From Leptolyngbya sp. PCC 7375 (GTDB lineage: Bacteria; Cyanobacteriota; Cyanobacteriia; Phormidesmidales; Phormidesmidaceae): a stretch of DNA of 64,000 nt. Under the pieces are notes generated by a model. That model saw nothing but the letters and a program-made list of their open reading frames with translations, was not told the DNA's origin and made no database searches. Of the stretch, positions 34,160-43,385 are shown in pieces; position 1 is the first letter of the stretch; every line of letters begins with the position of its first letter. The stretch is taken from contig NZ_JH993793.1 in assembly GCF_000316115.1 (NCBI RefSeq), positions 62,001-126,000 on the forward strand, given 5' to 3'. A program made the position numbers and the translations under genes.

Positions 34160-34846
34160 ATGGTTGTCTATTATGTCGAGGCGGATGTTGAAAAGGTGGG
34201 AAGTGTGCTGGCGGTATTGACTCAGCAAAAGAAACCACCCACTGTGCAGTCGTTTCTCAAAGAACATCGCCCATTAATTCGCAAAATCCTTAAGCATGGA
34301 TTTGGATATGAGCGTATTGCTGAGGTATTCCAAGGGGCGGGAATTTCAGTCAAGGCGATAGCGATCGCTGACGTCTGTATGCCGAAGAAGAAAGGTGCGA
34401 AACAAAGTGGGCCTGAAAAAGGGACAAAGCCTGCTTCTTATCCAGCGCTACAGCAGGTGCTTACTGGTGAGCAAGTCAGTATGCTCAGCCAAGCGCTGGA
34501 AGCCTTGAGCCAGACGAAAAATGGGTTGACCTACCAGGAGGTAATCGAATGCCATCTAGCGACTATTGAAGCAGCATTGGGAAATGGCTGGAGTGCCCAA
34601 GACATTATCGATAAATTTGCAGAAGGAGGGTTGAAACTCCAGTGTAAGGAATCAACTTTTCTACAGGGGATAAAACAGGCAAAACGTAAGCGTAAGAAAG
34701 TACCTGAGCCTCAAGGCGAGAAGCAAGAAGCTATTTCCCAAACATCAGTATCTACCCAAACATCAATGGATGCAGGGGGGTGGAATCGATTGTCGGTTCC
34801 AGATCGAGCACAACGAACAGCTATCGAAAAGGAGTTTAATACGTAA
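34160..34846 (+). CDS. Mobilisation accessory protein with two helical repeats
   Basis: A 228-residue protein with two similar segments: RPLIRKILKHGFGYERIAEVFQGAG (cited in part; about residues 38-62) and TIEAALGNGWSAQDIIDKFAEGG (about 140-163). Each fits the short helix-turn-helix-like unit with G-(F/W)-(G/S)-x-x-(R/Q)-I found in plasmid mobilisation proteins. The linker and C-terminus are basic and Ser/Thr-rich. ATG at 34160; the stop overlaps the next gene by one base. DNA binding at oriT is an inference from context. Confidence 0.55.
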   Translation: MVVYYVEADVEKVGSVLAVLTQQKKPPTVQSFLKEHRPLIRKILKHGFGYERIAEVFQGAGISVKAIAIADVCMPKKKGAKQSGPEKGTKPASYPALQQVLTGEQVSMLSQALEALSQTKNGLTYQEVIECHLATIEAALGNGWSAQDIIDKFAEGGLKLQCKESTFLQGIKQAKRKRKKVPEPQGEKQEAISQTSVSTQTSMDAGGWNRLSVPDRAQRTAIEKEFNT

Positions 34847-35589
34847 TGGGCTCATTAATACTAGTCATGGGCGAAAAGGGAGGCGTTGGCAAGAGTTTTG
34901 TTGCCGAAACATTGATTGAGTATCTCTTCTCTAAAGGCGTACCGGTAGAACCGTGGGATTCAGATCGCTCGAATCCGTTTATTTACAAACGATATGAGCA
35001 GCTCTGTAAACTGGCCATTTTCTCCGAAGGGATCGGTTTTCAAGATGCTGCGAATCCCTTATTTCTCGCCGCAGAACAGGCGACAGTCGTCTGTGATACC
35101 CCAGCACAGCTCTTTCCAGCACTCTCTCAGTGGATTGAGCACAATGATTTGCTTACCCTTAGTCAAGAAGTCGGGATTCACTGGCGCATTGTCTGGCCGA
35201 CCGATGGACAGCCTGAGAGCCGTGCTCTGTTACAAAAAACAATGCGATATTTTGGCAAGCATGCAGAGTTTGTGATCGTACTCAATAACGGAGTGGTAAA
35301 AGACCCGAGCAAAGCATGGATTGACTTTGAGCATGACACATCACTACGGCAAGTCATTCAGGCAAGCCGATGTCACATTATTGAATTTCCGATCCTTAAC
35401 GGTGTGGAGCAGCTTCGGGTCATCAACCAAAAGAATCTGACGTTTACTGCGGCGCTGACTCATGCAGAGTTTGACTTAATTGGTAGGCAGCGAATTAAGT
35501 ATTTTTTGAGAAATGCGTATGCCGCTTTTGATGAGGTGCCTTGTTTACAGTCTATCTGGATGTCTCATGAGGATAAGCAGCGAGCATGA
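34846..35589 (+). CDS. ParA-like P-loop ATPase of the mobilisation operon
   Basis: A 247-residue ATPase with a ParA/MinD-like Walker A (LVMGEKGGVGKSFVAETL, residues 5-22). A DSDRSN stretch takes the place of the usual DxDxQ, and VVCDTPAQL is the Walker B region. Like VirC1-type proteins, it is encoded beside the relaxase and could bring the relaxosome to the secretion channel. Start ATG at 34846 overlaps the previous stop (TAATG); its own end overlaps the next gene by 4 bases. It is not part of any of the three partition loci. Confidence 0.75.
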   Translation: MGSLILVMGEKGGVGKSFVAETLIEYLFSKGVPVEPWDSDRSNPFIYKRYEQLCKLAIFSEGIGFQDAANPLFLAAEQATVVCDTPAQLFPALSQWIEHNDLLTLSQEVGIHWRIVWPTDGQPESRALLQKTMRYFGKHAEFVIVLNNGVVKDPSKAWIDFEHDTSLRQVIQASRCHIIEFPILNGVEQLRVINQKNLTFTAALTHAEFDLIGRQRIKYFLRNAYAAFDEVPCLQSIWMSHEDKQRA

Positions 35590-36206
35590 GTAGGTCAAAA
35601 AAGGGAACCAATGAGCAATTAATGGCCCAGTACTTGAAGGGGCGATCTGACGCAGAGAAAGCAGCCGTCCTCAAGCAAGTGACAGACCTGGGAATTGCTC
35701 CAGACGATCCCTTGTGGGCAGTGCTGATCTCAGTGAATGCCGCTGTGGTTTTGTTACAGGATGCACCAGCTCAGCTTGAGCGTTCAAGGGTAGCATTACA
35801 GCAAGACCTGAATAGTAGTGCGATCAGTTTTCGACAGCTTATTGCTGCTATGCACTCCAACGTAGAGGTCCTGACACCTTTAAGTAATGCAGCACCTGCC
35901 TTGCAGGTAGAGTTACAGGTGTTGCAGGACAAAACGATAGCGTTGATTACGCAAGTTGATGAGGCTGTATTGCTCCTTAATAACACAATGACCACATGGC
36001 AAGGAATGATTTCGACCTACCAGCAGCAAGTGACTACACAAAGTCAGGTAGTAAATTCTTTAGCTAAAGTTCTTAGGGTTTTGGAAAGAAGACCCTCATT
36101 TTTATGGAGCAGTGGTCCAGTGATAACCTGGGCGGCAGTGTATTCAATTGTGTTTTCTCTAGTAGGAACAGTTACGGCAGGAATAATTTTAGTCCGAATG
36201 TTATGA
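35586..36206 (+). CDS. Tail-anchored membrane protein of the mobilisation operon
   Basis: A 206-residue protein, mostly helical, with a single membrane segment near the C-terminus (about residues 180-200, VYSIVFSLVGTVTAGIILV). ATG at 35586 lies in an ATGA overlap with the ATPase gene. The layout, a soluble coiled body with a C-terminal anchor, could tether the relaxosome or the ATPase to the membrane. Similar three-gene sets (DNA-binding, ParA-like, membrane) are seen in other mobilisation operons; the detailed role is unknown. Confidence 0.6.
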   Translation: MSRSKKGTNEQLMAQYLKGRSDAEKAAVLKQVTDLGIAPDDPLWAVLISVNAAVVLLQDAPAQLERSRVALQQDLNSSAISFRQLIAAMHSNVEVLTPLSNAAPALQVELQVLQDKTIALITQVDEAVLLLNNTMTTWQGMISTYQQQVTTQSQVVNSLAKVLRVLERRPSFLWSSGPVITWAAVYSIVFSLVGTVTAGIILVRML

Positions 36207-36224
36207 CGTAGGAACGGATACTGG

Positions 36225-39200
36225 CTACAAAATAGCGCCTAACTCTCTTAATTGCTCTTTTTGATCCTGGCGTAACCCCTTCACATCCCTGAAGCTGCTA
36301 TCTGTATAGGCTTTTGGTCGTGTAATGATTTTAATGGTTGAATTGCTTTCTAGATCCCAAAAAATAATGGATTCATCCTCTGAAGCACTCGCAAAAACAA
36401 GTGAATTTGGCTTAAACTTTGTGGTGTATATCTTTTTGGAATGAGCAGGAAAAGTATTCCGACGTTCAAGTGTTGTGAGGTTCCAAATTGTTATTTCAGA
36501 ATCTGCTGCACTACACACTAACCATTCTCCATTGCTGCTAATTGAAAGCGAATCTATAGTGGAATGAAGCTCTAATCGGGCTTGTTCTTCCCATGACTCA
36601 GTATCCCAAAGTTTGATGAAGCCATCTTTACTCGCTGTGGCCAGCGTAGATCCAGACGGTGTAAAAGTAAGAGCGCAAATCCATTGGCTATGAGCATTCT
36701 CAATGCGCTGTATACATTGGTGGGTCATTGTGTCCCAAAGGGTGACTAGACCATTATCATTGCCACTAGCCAAGATAGTTCCATCAGGATTAAATGCAAC
36801 AGTTTGCACCCAACAGTTTTGCTCATCAATAATCGTATTTTCGTGAGTAGTAAGATCCCAAATCCTTATAGAATAGTCGTCTCCTGCGCTTGCCAGTAGA
36901 TTGTTATCTGTTGGGCTGAATGCGACAGCCCGAATCCGTTCTTTGTGTCCAACTAAAGTTGCTACAGGTTCCCAATTTTGAGTGTTCCAGAGTTTAATTG
37001 TGCAATCAAAACTTGCACTAGCAAGTAGGTCTCCCCCAGGATTAAAATCCAGCGACCAAATAACGTGAGTGTGCCCTTTGAGAACGGCTACTCGATCATA
37101 AGTTTCACTATTAAACACCTCAATATGAAGATTTTCATTGCCAATAGTAAACAGTTTTCCATCTGGACTAAAGGCACCTAGAAACAGACTATTGGCATAC
37201 CCTCGAAACGTATGAATGCGCTGATAGCTATCTATGTCCCATAGTTTTACTTGTCGATCTATGCCAACGCTTGCAAATAAGTTCTTCTTAATATTGAGGG
37301 CAATTGACCATATATCGGCATAATGTTCAGAGAGAATAGTACGGTTTGCACCTGAATTGACATCCCATATCCAAATAGTTGTATCCATACTTCCACTGAT
37401 GAGGGCTTCATCAGTAGGGACAAAGGCAAGAGTACGTATTCCATGGGCATGTCCTTCGAATATCATACTAGGCTCAGTAAGATCTTGAATTTCCCACATT
37501 CTTATGAGCCCGGCTTTGTCCCCAGTCACGATCCACTTCCCATCATGACTAAATGCTACTGACCAAACCTCACTGGGATGCGTTATTGGGGGGCAATATG
37601 TTGTACCTGTTGTTATGTCCCAAAGCCGAAGAGTATGATCATCAGAAACACTGGCAAGTAAGTTTTCTGTAGGGCTAAAGGCAAGATTCCACACTCGACC
37701 TATTTTTTGATGACCTTCAAGATTATGGACACGCATCCAATTATCTGTACGCCACAGTTTAATTTCTGTATCACTTCCCGTAGTGGCAAGCAGTTGGCCA
37801 TCATGACTAAATGCCACAGAGAAGCATCGCTGATGATGAGCATTAATAACCTCTATTTTCTTCAGGGTTGTATCTTCCACCTGAAAAATCACAATTTTTC
37901 CACTGCCAGTACCACAAGCGAGCAATGTTCCATCTGGGTTAAAGGCAATTGAATGCACCCAGTCCATTTTTTGACGATATGAGAAAACTCTTTGGTATGT
38001 CTCAACACTCCAAAGACATAATTGGTCATCAATATGACCAGTAGCAAGAAGCCGTCCATCTGGGCTAAAAGCACAGGTGAGCATAGCGTTGAATGGCTTC
38101 ATAAAGAGGGAATTCTTAAATGAGCACTTTGAGAAATTACAATCCCGAAAGCAGGATGCCTGTAAGTCTGCCTGTTCAATAGGAACTGATGATATATCAA
38201 ACTTTGTTACCTGTTGATCTTCAACTTCTTTTTCATCCATTTTTGAAAGTACGGATAATAAGTTGATGATATTGCCTCCAAAATACCCTCTGTCGGGGAG
38301 TGTATTTTTATGTTCATTTACAAGTGCTTGCAAATGTTGTTTGATATTAGCAGCATTTCCATATGCATCTTTGAGATGGCTGATAATAGGCAGTAGTATT
38401 CGTTCTTGCTGGGCAACTCTGACATATTCATTTGCAGTGGCTTTCAGTAACGAATATTGATTAAGAAAATCAATATTTCCTGTTTCTATAGCTAAACGAG
38501 CTTTTGATATGATTTCAGCTTGAAAAAATTCTGAAAGCACAGGTTGTAATGAATACTGTTGATAGCTATATTCCAATGGGATTTTCTGTTCCGTTCGTTT
38601 GACAACTGACTGAAGACTTTTTTTAATTTGGTAAGAGAGTATGGATTCTTTTAAGTCTGCTATGGATAACGGATTTTCGCATGAAAGGGCAAGCCAGTAG
38701 ATAATATGCCTTTCATCATCTGAAAGTCTATCTGAGTGTGATTTAAGAACTTCATAAATATCTTCAGAGACAAACTCACCTTCTTGTAAGAAGCGAGAGA
38801 TGTTCTTTTCGAAGTTATCTCTGATTTCACGAGCTTTTAGCAAGAGTAACAAGGGATTGCCTCGGTATCTTCGGTTTAGCTCTGCCCAATCTTCATTAGA
38901 ACCTACATAGCTACTTCCCTTAACTTCTGCAGCCATGATTGTTTTACAATCTTCCAAGACTAAGTCTCTTAATGGAAAGAATTTTATAGTGTTTAATCGG
39001 GTGTCAAGAATTCTTAAATCGTTTGGGATCTCTCGGCTTGTAATAATTACACAGCTTTGATGTGGAGTGACTGCAATAGCCTTTAGCAGTGTGATATAAA
39101 GTTGATAGTTAGCCGTGATTTGATCCAAGCTTCCTTGTGCTGGAATTATGGACTCAAAGTTATCAAAGAGAAGTAGGCAAGCACTTTTCTGAAGATAAAA

Positions 39201-39791
39201 TAATACTCTTTCGATTTGATGCTCAATTAGTGATTGAAAGTCATTTGGTGCCTTAGAAAGGCCTGACTCTTTCTGGTTAGACAATTGCTGAATGATGGCC
39301 TGTAGATTTTTGTAAAATAGTTTTTTTATGTTGAGTCTAATGATTGGACAAGTATATTGGAAGTCAGGATTAAGTTGGTAAACAAGTTTTTGTGCTAATG
39401 TTGTTTTTCCAATCCCTCCCATGCCGTGAATACAAACAATCCGGTAAGAGCTTTCTAATATACCTTGGGTTAGTGTTTTAAGTTCTATTTGTCGGCCAAC
39501 AAATCCCTTAACATCTTCTACATCAGGATAAACTTGTATAGTTGATTGCTGTACTTGTTCCGATACCATGTATTTCTCAATAGGAACTAGTTCTAGGTAT
39601 GTGAGAACTTCTGTCAAGATATCTGGAGATATTTTTTTACTACCTAAAAGGTTTGAGATAGTTGCTCGCGAGTAGTTCAACTGCTTAGCTAAGGAAATTT
39701 GTGAATGCCCCTTGAGTTTAATCGTGTTACGAACTTGGTCTCTATATTCTGGATTTAGTCTTATTCCTCGATCTCTTTTTTGCTTACTCAT
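36225..39791 (-). CDS. STAND NTPase: helix-turn-helix, NB-ARC and 14 WD40 repeats
   Basis: A protein of 1188 residues. Domain order: an XRE-like helix-turn-helix (about 15-55, QISLAKQLNYSRATISNLLG), an NB-ARC/NACHT ATPase with P-loop IHGMGGIGKTTLAQ (about 120-133), Walker B LLLFDNFES and sensor CVIITSREI, a helical linker, a short pentapeptide-like strip (CFRDCNFSKCSFKNSLF), and two seven-bladed WD40 propellers (14 W-D type repeats such as LRLWDITTG and IKLWNTQNW). Such proteins sense a ligand through the repeats and oligomerise; some act in antiviral defence. The N-terminal effector place is taken by the DNA-binding domain. I start at ATG 39791; the longer frame begins with TTG. It stands alone, opposite to the transfer genes. 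Confidence 0.88.
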   Translation of the reverse strand: MSKQKRDRGIRLNPEYRDQVRNTIKLKGHSQISLAKQLNYSRATISNLLGSKKISPDILTEVLTYLELVPIEKYMVSEQVQQSTIQVYPDVEDVKGFVGRQIELKTLTQGILESSYRIVCIHGMGGIGKTTLAQKLVYQLNPDFQYTCPIIRLNIKKLFYKNLQAIIQQLSNQKESGLSKAPNDFQSLIEHQIERVLFYLQKSACLLLFDNFESIIPAQGSLDQITANYQLYITLLKAIAVTPHQSCVIITSREIPNDLRILDTRLNTIKFFPLRDLVLEDCKTIMAAEVKGSSYVGSNEDWAELNRRYRGNPLLLLLKAREIRDNFEKNISRFLQEGEFVSEDIYEVLKSHSDRLSDDERHIIYWLALSCENPLSIADLKESILSYQIKKSLQSVVKRTEQKIPLEYSYQQYSLQPVLSEFFQAEIISKARLAIETGNIDFLNQYSLLKATANEYVRVAQQERILLPIISHLKDAYGNAANIKQHLQALVNEHKNTLPDRGYFGGNIINLLSVLSKMDEKEVEDQQVTKFDISSVPIEQADLQASCFRDCNFSKCSFKNSLFMKPFNAMLTCAFSPDGRLLATGHIDDQLCLWSVETYQRVFSYRQKMDWVHSIAFNPDGTLLACGTGSGKIVIFQVEDTTLKKIEVINAHHQRCFSVAFSHDGQLLATTGSDTEIKLWRTDNWMRVHNLEGHQKIGRVWNLAFSPTENLLASVSDDHTLRLWDITTGTTYCPPITHPSEVWSVAFSHDGKWIVTGDKAGLIRMWEIQDLTEPSMIFEGHAHGIRTLAFVPTDEALISGSMDTTIWIWDVNSGANRTILSEHYADIWSIALNIKKNLFASVGIDRQVKLWDIDSYQRIHTFRGYANSLFLGAFSPDGKLFTIGNENLHIEVFNSETYDRVAVLKGHTHVIWSLDFNPGGDLLASASFDCTIKLWNTQNWEPVATLVGHKERIRAVAFSPTDNNLLASAGDDYSIRIWDLTTHENTIIDEQNCWVQTVAFNPDGTILASGNDNGLVTLWDTMTHQCIQRIENAHSQWICALTFTPSGSTLATASKDGFIKLWDTESWEEQARLELHSTIDSLSISSNGEWLVCSAADSEITIWNLTTLERRNTFPAHSKKIYTTKFKPNSLVFASASEDESIIFWDLESNSTIKIITRPKAYTDSSFRDVKGLRQDQKEQLRELGAIL

Positions 39792-39995
39792 CTGAACTAC
39801 TAGCCAAATCTCGATTATTACTGAGTACAAAAAAGGAACAGCTCAATCCGTATAAGATTGCAGAGATGTAACCCTGTAGAGGGTTTATCCGTATTGAATT
39901 GACGAAAATGGTGATATTTGTTACCTCCTCTAATCAAGCGAAGCAAAAATAAAGGTTTTTACCTTGCTGCCAGTTACATAAGATGAGGTTACAGT

Positions 39996-40466
39996 ATGGA
40001 TATAGACAGAGAAAAAGACAGAGCCCAATGGGGTGACAGTCTTTTGAAGTCAACGGTATTAGTCGGAAATGGCAAAGAGGTCTTTTTAGCTTGTAAGCCG
40101 AGTGGAAGCTTTTCTGAACCCAGGGTTAGGGTAATGTGGCGAACGCGCTTTGGGGGTAAAAAGTATCGTAAATATCGGTATGACGGTGATTTTGATAGTT
40201 CAACAGGGCAGTTTCTACAGATGTGGAGGATTGATCTTGATGAATCTGGTCCTTTGGATGCTGGAGAGGTTGCGAAATGGTATGTCGTTAATGACCAATT
40301 AATTAATTATCTAAAAATTGGTCAGCGTGTCCGTTTATATATCGAAGCCCATGAAGAGGAAGGAGTTATTCAGGCAGTACATCCATTGAGACCCACTGCA
40401 ACTATTACAACTGAATATCGAACTGAGGACATCCATTCGTTTCATTTTTCTTTTCCTCTCGACTAG
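39996..40466 (+). CDS. Hypothetical protein
   Basis: A 156-residue protein with a beta-rich pattern (VRVMWRTRFGGKKYRKYRYDG) and charged ends. ATG at 39996, about 205 bases from the divergent STAND NTPase start. No family recognised. It might be a partner of the NTPase given the divergent layout, but nothing in the sequence proves that. Confidence 0.55.
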   Translation: MDIDREKDRAQWGDSLLKSTVLVGNGKEVFLACKPSGSFSEPRVRVMWRTRFGGKKYRKYRYDGDFDSSTGQFLQMWRIDLDESGPLDAGEVAKWYVVNDQLINYLKIGQRVRLYIEAHEEEGVIQAVHPLRPTATITTEYRTEDIHSFHFSFPLD

Positions 40467-41076
40467 TTAGCTTTTAGTTCTAGAGAGATTACAGTTCAAG
40501 ATAGTAGGTGAGGTTTTCTATTTTGCTTCCCTACACTTCATTGACTGAGACCCAGCTATAAGCAGCCGTATAGTTCATTTGCACTTTAATGAGTAAGTAT
40601 ACTTATATAGTTTTTTTTAAGTGAGTTACCTGGGGAGCAAATATTAACTCGGCAGTAATTGACCGTGTATTTTACAGCCGGGTATCCTTGTAGATGCTGG
40701 ATTTGTTGTTTAGAACTTATATTGCCGGAGTAATAGATAATTGACGAAGTTAAGACTAAGTTAAGCAGTGAAGCATAACTTAGACAATTATTTGACTCAG
40801 TTGCCTGAAGATTGAGCTACCTTACTACATAGAAACAAAAGACCGGTTTATTGTTTCTATGCGATAGATTTCTTAGGGTTCAAGAAGAACTTTCGGACTT
40901 TGGGAAAACAATTGCTATTCAGTTTGGTTCTTGCACTATTTTTCTTTTAGCAAGAACTGGGATTCTCTTAAATAGTTTATCTACTCCGTCTATTTTCATA
41001 GTGGGGTCACTTTCCTGGTGGCACTTGAATTTGGCCTCATTTTCTCTAACGATACCTTCTCCAATACAGACGAAAG
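40467..41076. other. Non-coding region, AT-rich
   Basis: About 600 bases in which I see no convincing gene, hairpin or repeat. A 77-residue frame at 40851-41084 starts with TTG, lacks a ribosome site and overlaps the next gene; I do not support it. Confidence 0.4.
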
Positions 41077-41349
41077 ATGTCTAAGAATAGGAAGAACAAT
41101 ATTCCTCAAAACATAATGGGTAAGGCTGTACGATACATGAAACTTATTCGGACAGGCCTTTCATTCAGGCAACTGCATGGAAAACGCATGCACTGTAACT
41201 CTGATATCGTGGCAATTCCTATTAGCAGCTATAGACTTCTATATCAAACCCAGGAAAACCCGCCAAATAGTTATATAGTGCTGCATCATGCTGCCTATGA
41301 TGATTTTCTGAAACGGCTCAAGCATAATCACTCAGTAAGCCGTTTTTGA
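41077..41349 (+). CDS. Small hypothetical basic protein
   Basis: A 90-residue basic protein. The order K-L-I-R-x-G-L-S-F-R-Q-L-H-G-K, then RLLYQ, then IVLHHAAYDDFLKRL is faintly like small RelE-type folds, but no catalytic residue pattern can be assigned and no antitoxin gene is beside it. ATG at 41077; it ends 21 bases before the NYN gene. Confidence 0.45.
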   Translation: MSKNRKNNIPQNIMGKAVRYMKLIRTGLSFRQLHGKRMHCNSDIVAIPISSYRLLYQTQENPPNSYIVLHHAAYDDFLKRLKHNHSVSRF

Positions 41350-41370
41350 AAATGAAAACTCTCAGAATCC

Positions 41371-42312
41371 GTGATGTTTCCTGAAGGGATTTGGAACCAA
41401 AGATTATGTTTGTTGTTGTTCGACTGTGTAGTCGAAAGGATATATGAAGTGCAAAATTCTACTTGCGTGATTTTAATCGCCATCATCATCTGGACCTTTG
41501 GAGCATTAGTGTTAGGTGAATTGGCGTTACTCTCAGGAACTGTCATGAGTCTGGTAGCCTTATATCTTCAGACAGAACAAAGGAAAGTAAAAAAGACATT
41601 TGTTGTTCGTCGTCAATTAGCGCATCGCGATCCTCCTTTTCCTCATACGCCAGTACCACCACCTAAAGTGAGTGTTGCTGAAGTTTTAGATGAGCTAGAT
41701 CAAGCCAGGGTGTACATAGATGGACCATATCTTTTGAAAAGTTTGGAAGAATACCATTTGGATATGCATTACGAACGATTTCTATCTGCGCTTGAAAAAC
41801 AAGTCTTCAATATCGAGAAAGCTTATTTCTACATCAAGGAAGATCTTGAATTACCTGACTATGGTTCATTTAAGGAAAAGCTGAAAAACTCTAAATTCGA
41901 TGTGATAGAGCGTTACGCTCGTAAAATTGGAGATAGAACTATTTGTAAGGATATCGATACCTGGCTGGCAACGGATGTAGCTCTTGATGCTTCTGATGTC
42001 AATACATTAGTGCTTGTGACAGGTGATAACGATTTTGCTTACACAGTTAAACGGTTACAACAGATTAAGAAAAAGGTTGTTGTTGTTAGCATAGATGCCA
42101 ATACAAGTCATGAGCTACAAAGCCTGCCTGATCAGTGGCTAAATATAACGAACCTAACCGGTGTTTGTGAGAAAAAGGAAATTCCGTCAAAGCTACCTGA
42201 ATCTCAAAATATTGTGTCAAGTCCCTCTTGTAAAAGAACTGTTCGACCGAAGCCTAAACCAATTCTTAATAGGCCAGTAAGAGTCAATAAGCCTAACCGT
42301 AATACAGCATAG
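41371..42312 (+). CDS. Membrane-anchored NYN-domain (PIN-like) nuclease protein
   Basis: A 313-residue protein with a hydrophobic segment at about 33-65 and a NYN domain at about 110-270. The domain shows the acidic residues of PIN-like RNases: Asp in VYIDGPYLLKSL, the KDIDTWLATDVALDA stretch and VLVTGDNDFAYTVKRL. Members degrade RNA. The C-terminal tail is basic and proline-containing. The first codons are uncertain: the frame opens at 41371, and a later start just before the hydrophobic segment is possible. It precedes the secretion operon but is separated from it by a hairpin. Confidence 0.8.
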   Translation: MMFPEGIWNQRLCLLLFDCVVERIYEVQNSTCVILIAIIIWTFGALVLGELALLSGTVMSLVALYLQTEQRKVKKTFVVRRQLAHRDPPFPHTPVPPPKVSVAEVLDELDQARVYIDGPYLLKSLEEYHLDMHYERFLSALEKQVFNIEKAYFYIKEDLELPDYGSFKEKLKNSKFDVIERYARKIGDRTICKDIDTWLATDVALDASDVNTLVLVTGDNDFAYTVKRLQQIKKKVVVVSIDANTSHELQSLPDQWLNITNLTGVCEKKEIPSKLPESQNIVSSPSCKRTVRPKPKPILNRPVRVNKPNRNTA

Positions 42313-42455
42313 AATGATCTATTCGTGGTTGGTCTACGGATGACTATTTCTACCCGCTTCCTCCTTCTAATCAGTCCTTTATCTATCTTTGCGGATGTAA
42401 TTTTTTCAAGCTTGTAATCTTTTGAGACTCTGGTGTGTCTTGGAGATTACATTCA

Positions 42456-42491
42456 GCAGTGAGATGACCTAGGTCAGGGCCATCTCACTGC
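42456..42491 (+). terminator. Hairpin between the NYN gene and the secretion operon
   Basis: GCAGTGAGATG (42456-42466) pairs exactly with CATCTCACTGC (42481-42491); TTCC and TTTCTT follow. It ends 26 bases before the first gene of the operon, so it may end upstream transcripts or control entry into the operon. Confidence 0.55.
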
Positions 42492-42516
42492 TTCCAGGTC
42501 TTTCTTGTGAGAAAAA

Positions 42517-43077
42517 ATGATGATTCATTCCACTCTCAGACGCATTTCTCAAATCAAACCTTCGTATCGCTTCAAAATATGGGCTGCCTTAACAGGCTAT
42601 ACGGCAACTTATTGGCTCATTCTTACCCGCCAGTTGAGCCCTTTTAATCACTCTGGAGCTGAAACATATATTGGCTATGTTTTGCTCATTCTACTGAGCA
42701 TTCTTTCTTGGTTCATTTTCCTCCTAAAATCTCACACTATTCGGTTATTCCAAGGATATGCATCATTGTTAACAGCACTTGCTGCTTTACAGTATGCAGT
42801 CGTAATGGCACAACCAGCCTACGCTGGTATCTTCACTACAGCAGAAGACTTTATTAAGCAATGCTTTCCGGTTGCGGATACCCTCGTCAGTGTTGTCTTC
42901 AACTCACTTCGTTTTCTACTGCTTATTTACGTGGCCTGGTCTCTGGTGAATTCGATCAGAGGGGCTCATGATGGTGAAGACTGGCTCACGCTAGCACGTA
43001 CCCCTGCACTTATTGTTTTGATGGTTGTAGTGTCTGATGGCATTTTCACTCTATTGCTTTCGGGAGTGAGCTGTTAG
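42517..43077 (+). CDS. VirB2/TrbC-like pilin candidate of the type IV secretion system
   Basis: A 186-residue hydrophobic protein. Residues 22-100 hold three hydrophobic segments ending in AQPAYAGIF, a possible signal-peptidase site near residue 105. The remaining 80 residues form two hydrophobic helices (SVVFNSLRFLLLIYVAWSLV and TPALIVLMVVVSDGIFTLLLS), the size and shape of a processed VirB2 pilin. It is the first gene of the operon and is followed by the VirB3-like gene, the standard order. No strict family signature, so the call rests on topology and place. Confidence 0.6.
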   Translation: MMIHSTLRRISQIKPSYRFKIWAALTGYTATYWLILTRQLSPFNHSGAETYIGYVLLILLSILSWFIFLLKSHTIRLFQGYASLLTALAALQYAVVMAQPAYAGIFTTAEDFIKQCFPVADTLVSVVFNSLRFLLLIYVAWSLVNSIRGAHDGEDWLTLARTPALIVLMVVVSDGIFTLLLSGVSC

Positions 43078-43079
43078 CC

Positions 43080-43385
43080 ATGCATGACACAACGAGTCAG
43101 ACTATATTAGTCACGAGTCGCGTGCTCGATCACCGTGCCGCGATCCTGGGTATTCCAGCTAGCGTTTTTCAGGCATCACTCCCCATGCTTTTTTTATCGG
43201 TGATGGGATGGTGGTTTACGCCGTTAACCCTGAAGCTACTGGTTATCCTCAATATCTGGTGGATGGCCAGTTTTTGGATTGCGTCTAATGGCGGGGATGC
43301 CTATCACTTGTTAGCTCCTTGTTTTGCCTTATTTTATCGGCGTTGGTACTTAAGCTGCCCTTGCTATGAGGAGGTGCTGCGATGA
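43080..43385 (+). CDS. virB3: VirB3-like inner-membrane protein
   Basis: A 101-residue protein with a short soluble N-terminus and two hydrophobic segments (about 28-45 and 48-67), as in VirB3. It starts 2 bases after the VirB2-like gene and overlaps the VirB4 gene by 4 bases, the position VirB3 always takes. The sequence itself is too divergent for a signature. Confidence 0.65.
   Translation: MHDTTSQTILVTSRVLDHRAAILGIPASVFQASLPMLFLSVMGWWFTPLTLKLLVILNIWWMASFWIASNGGDAYHLLAPCFALFYRRWYLSCPCYEEVLR

Noticed and set aside
34846..35589. ParA-like ATPase as a fourth partition system
   Set aside because: It has no ParB partner, and lies inside the relaxase operon between a DNA-binding and a membrane protein gene, so a mobilisation role is more likely.
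40851..41084. 77-residue plus-strand frame
   Set aside because: TTG start, no ribosome site, low-information hydrophobic sequence and overlap with the next gene.
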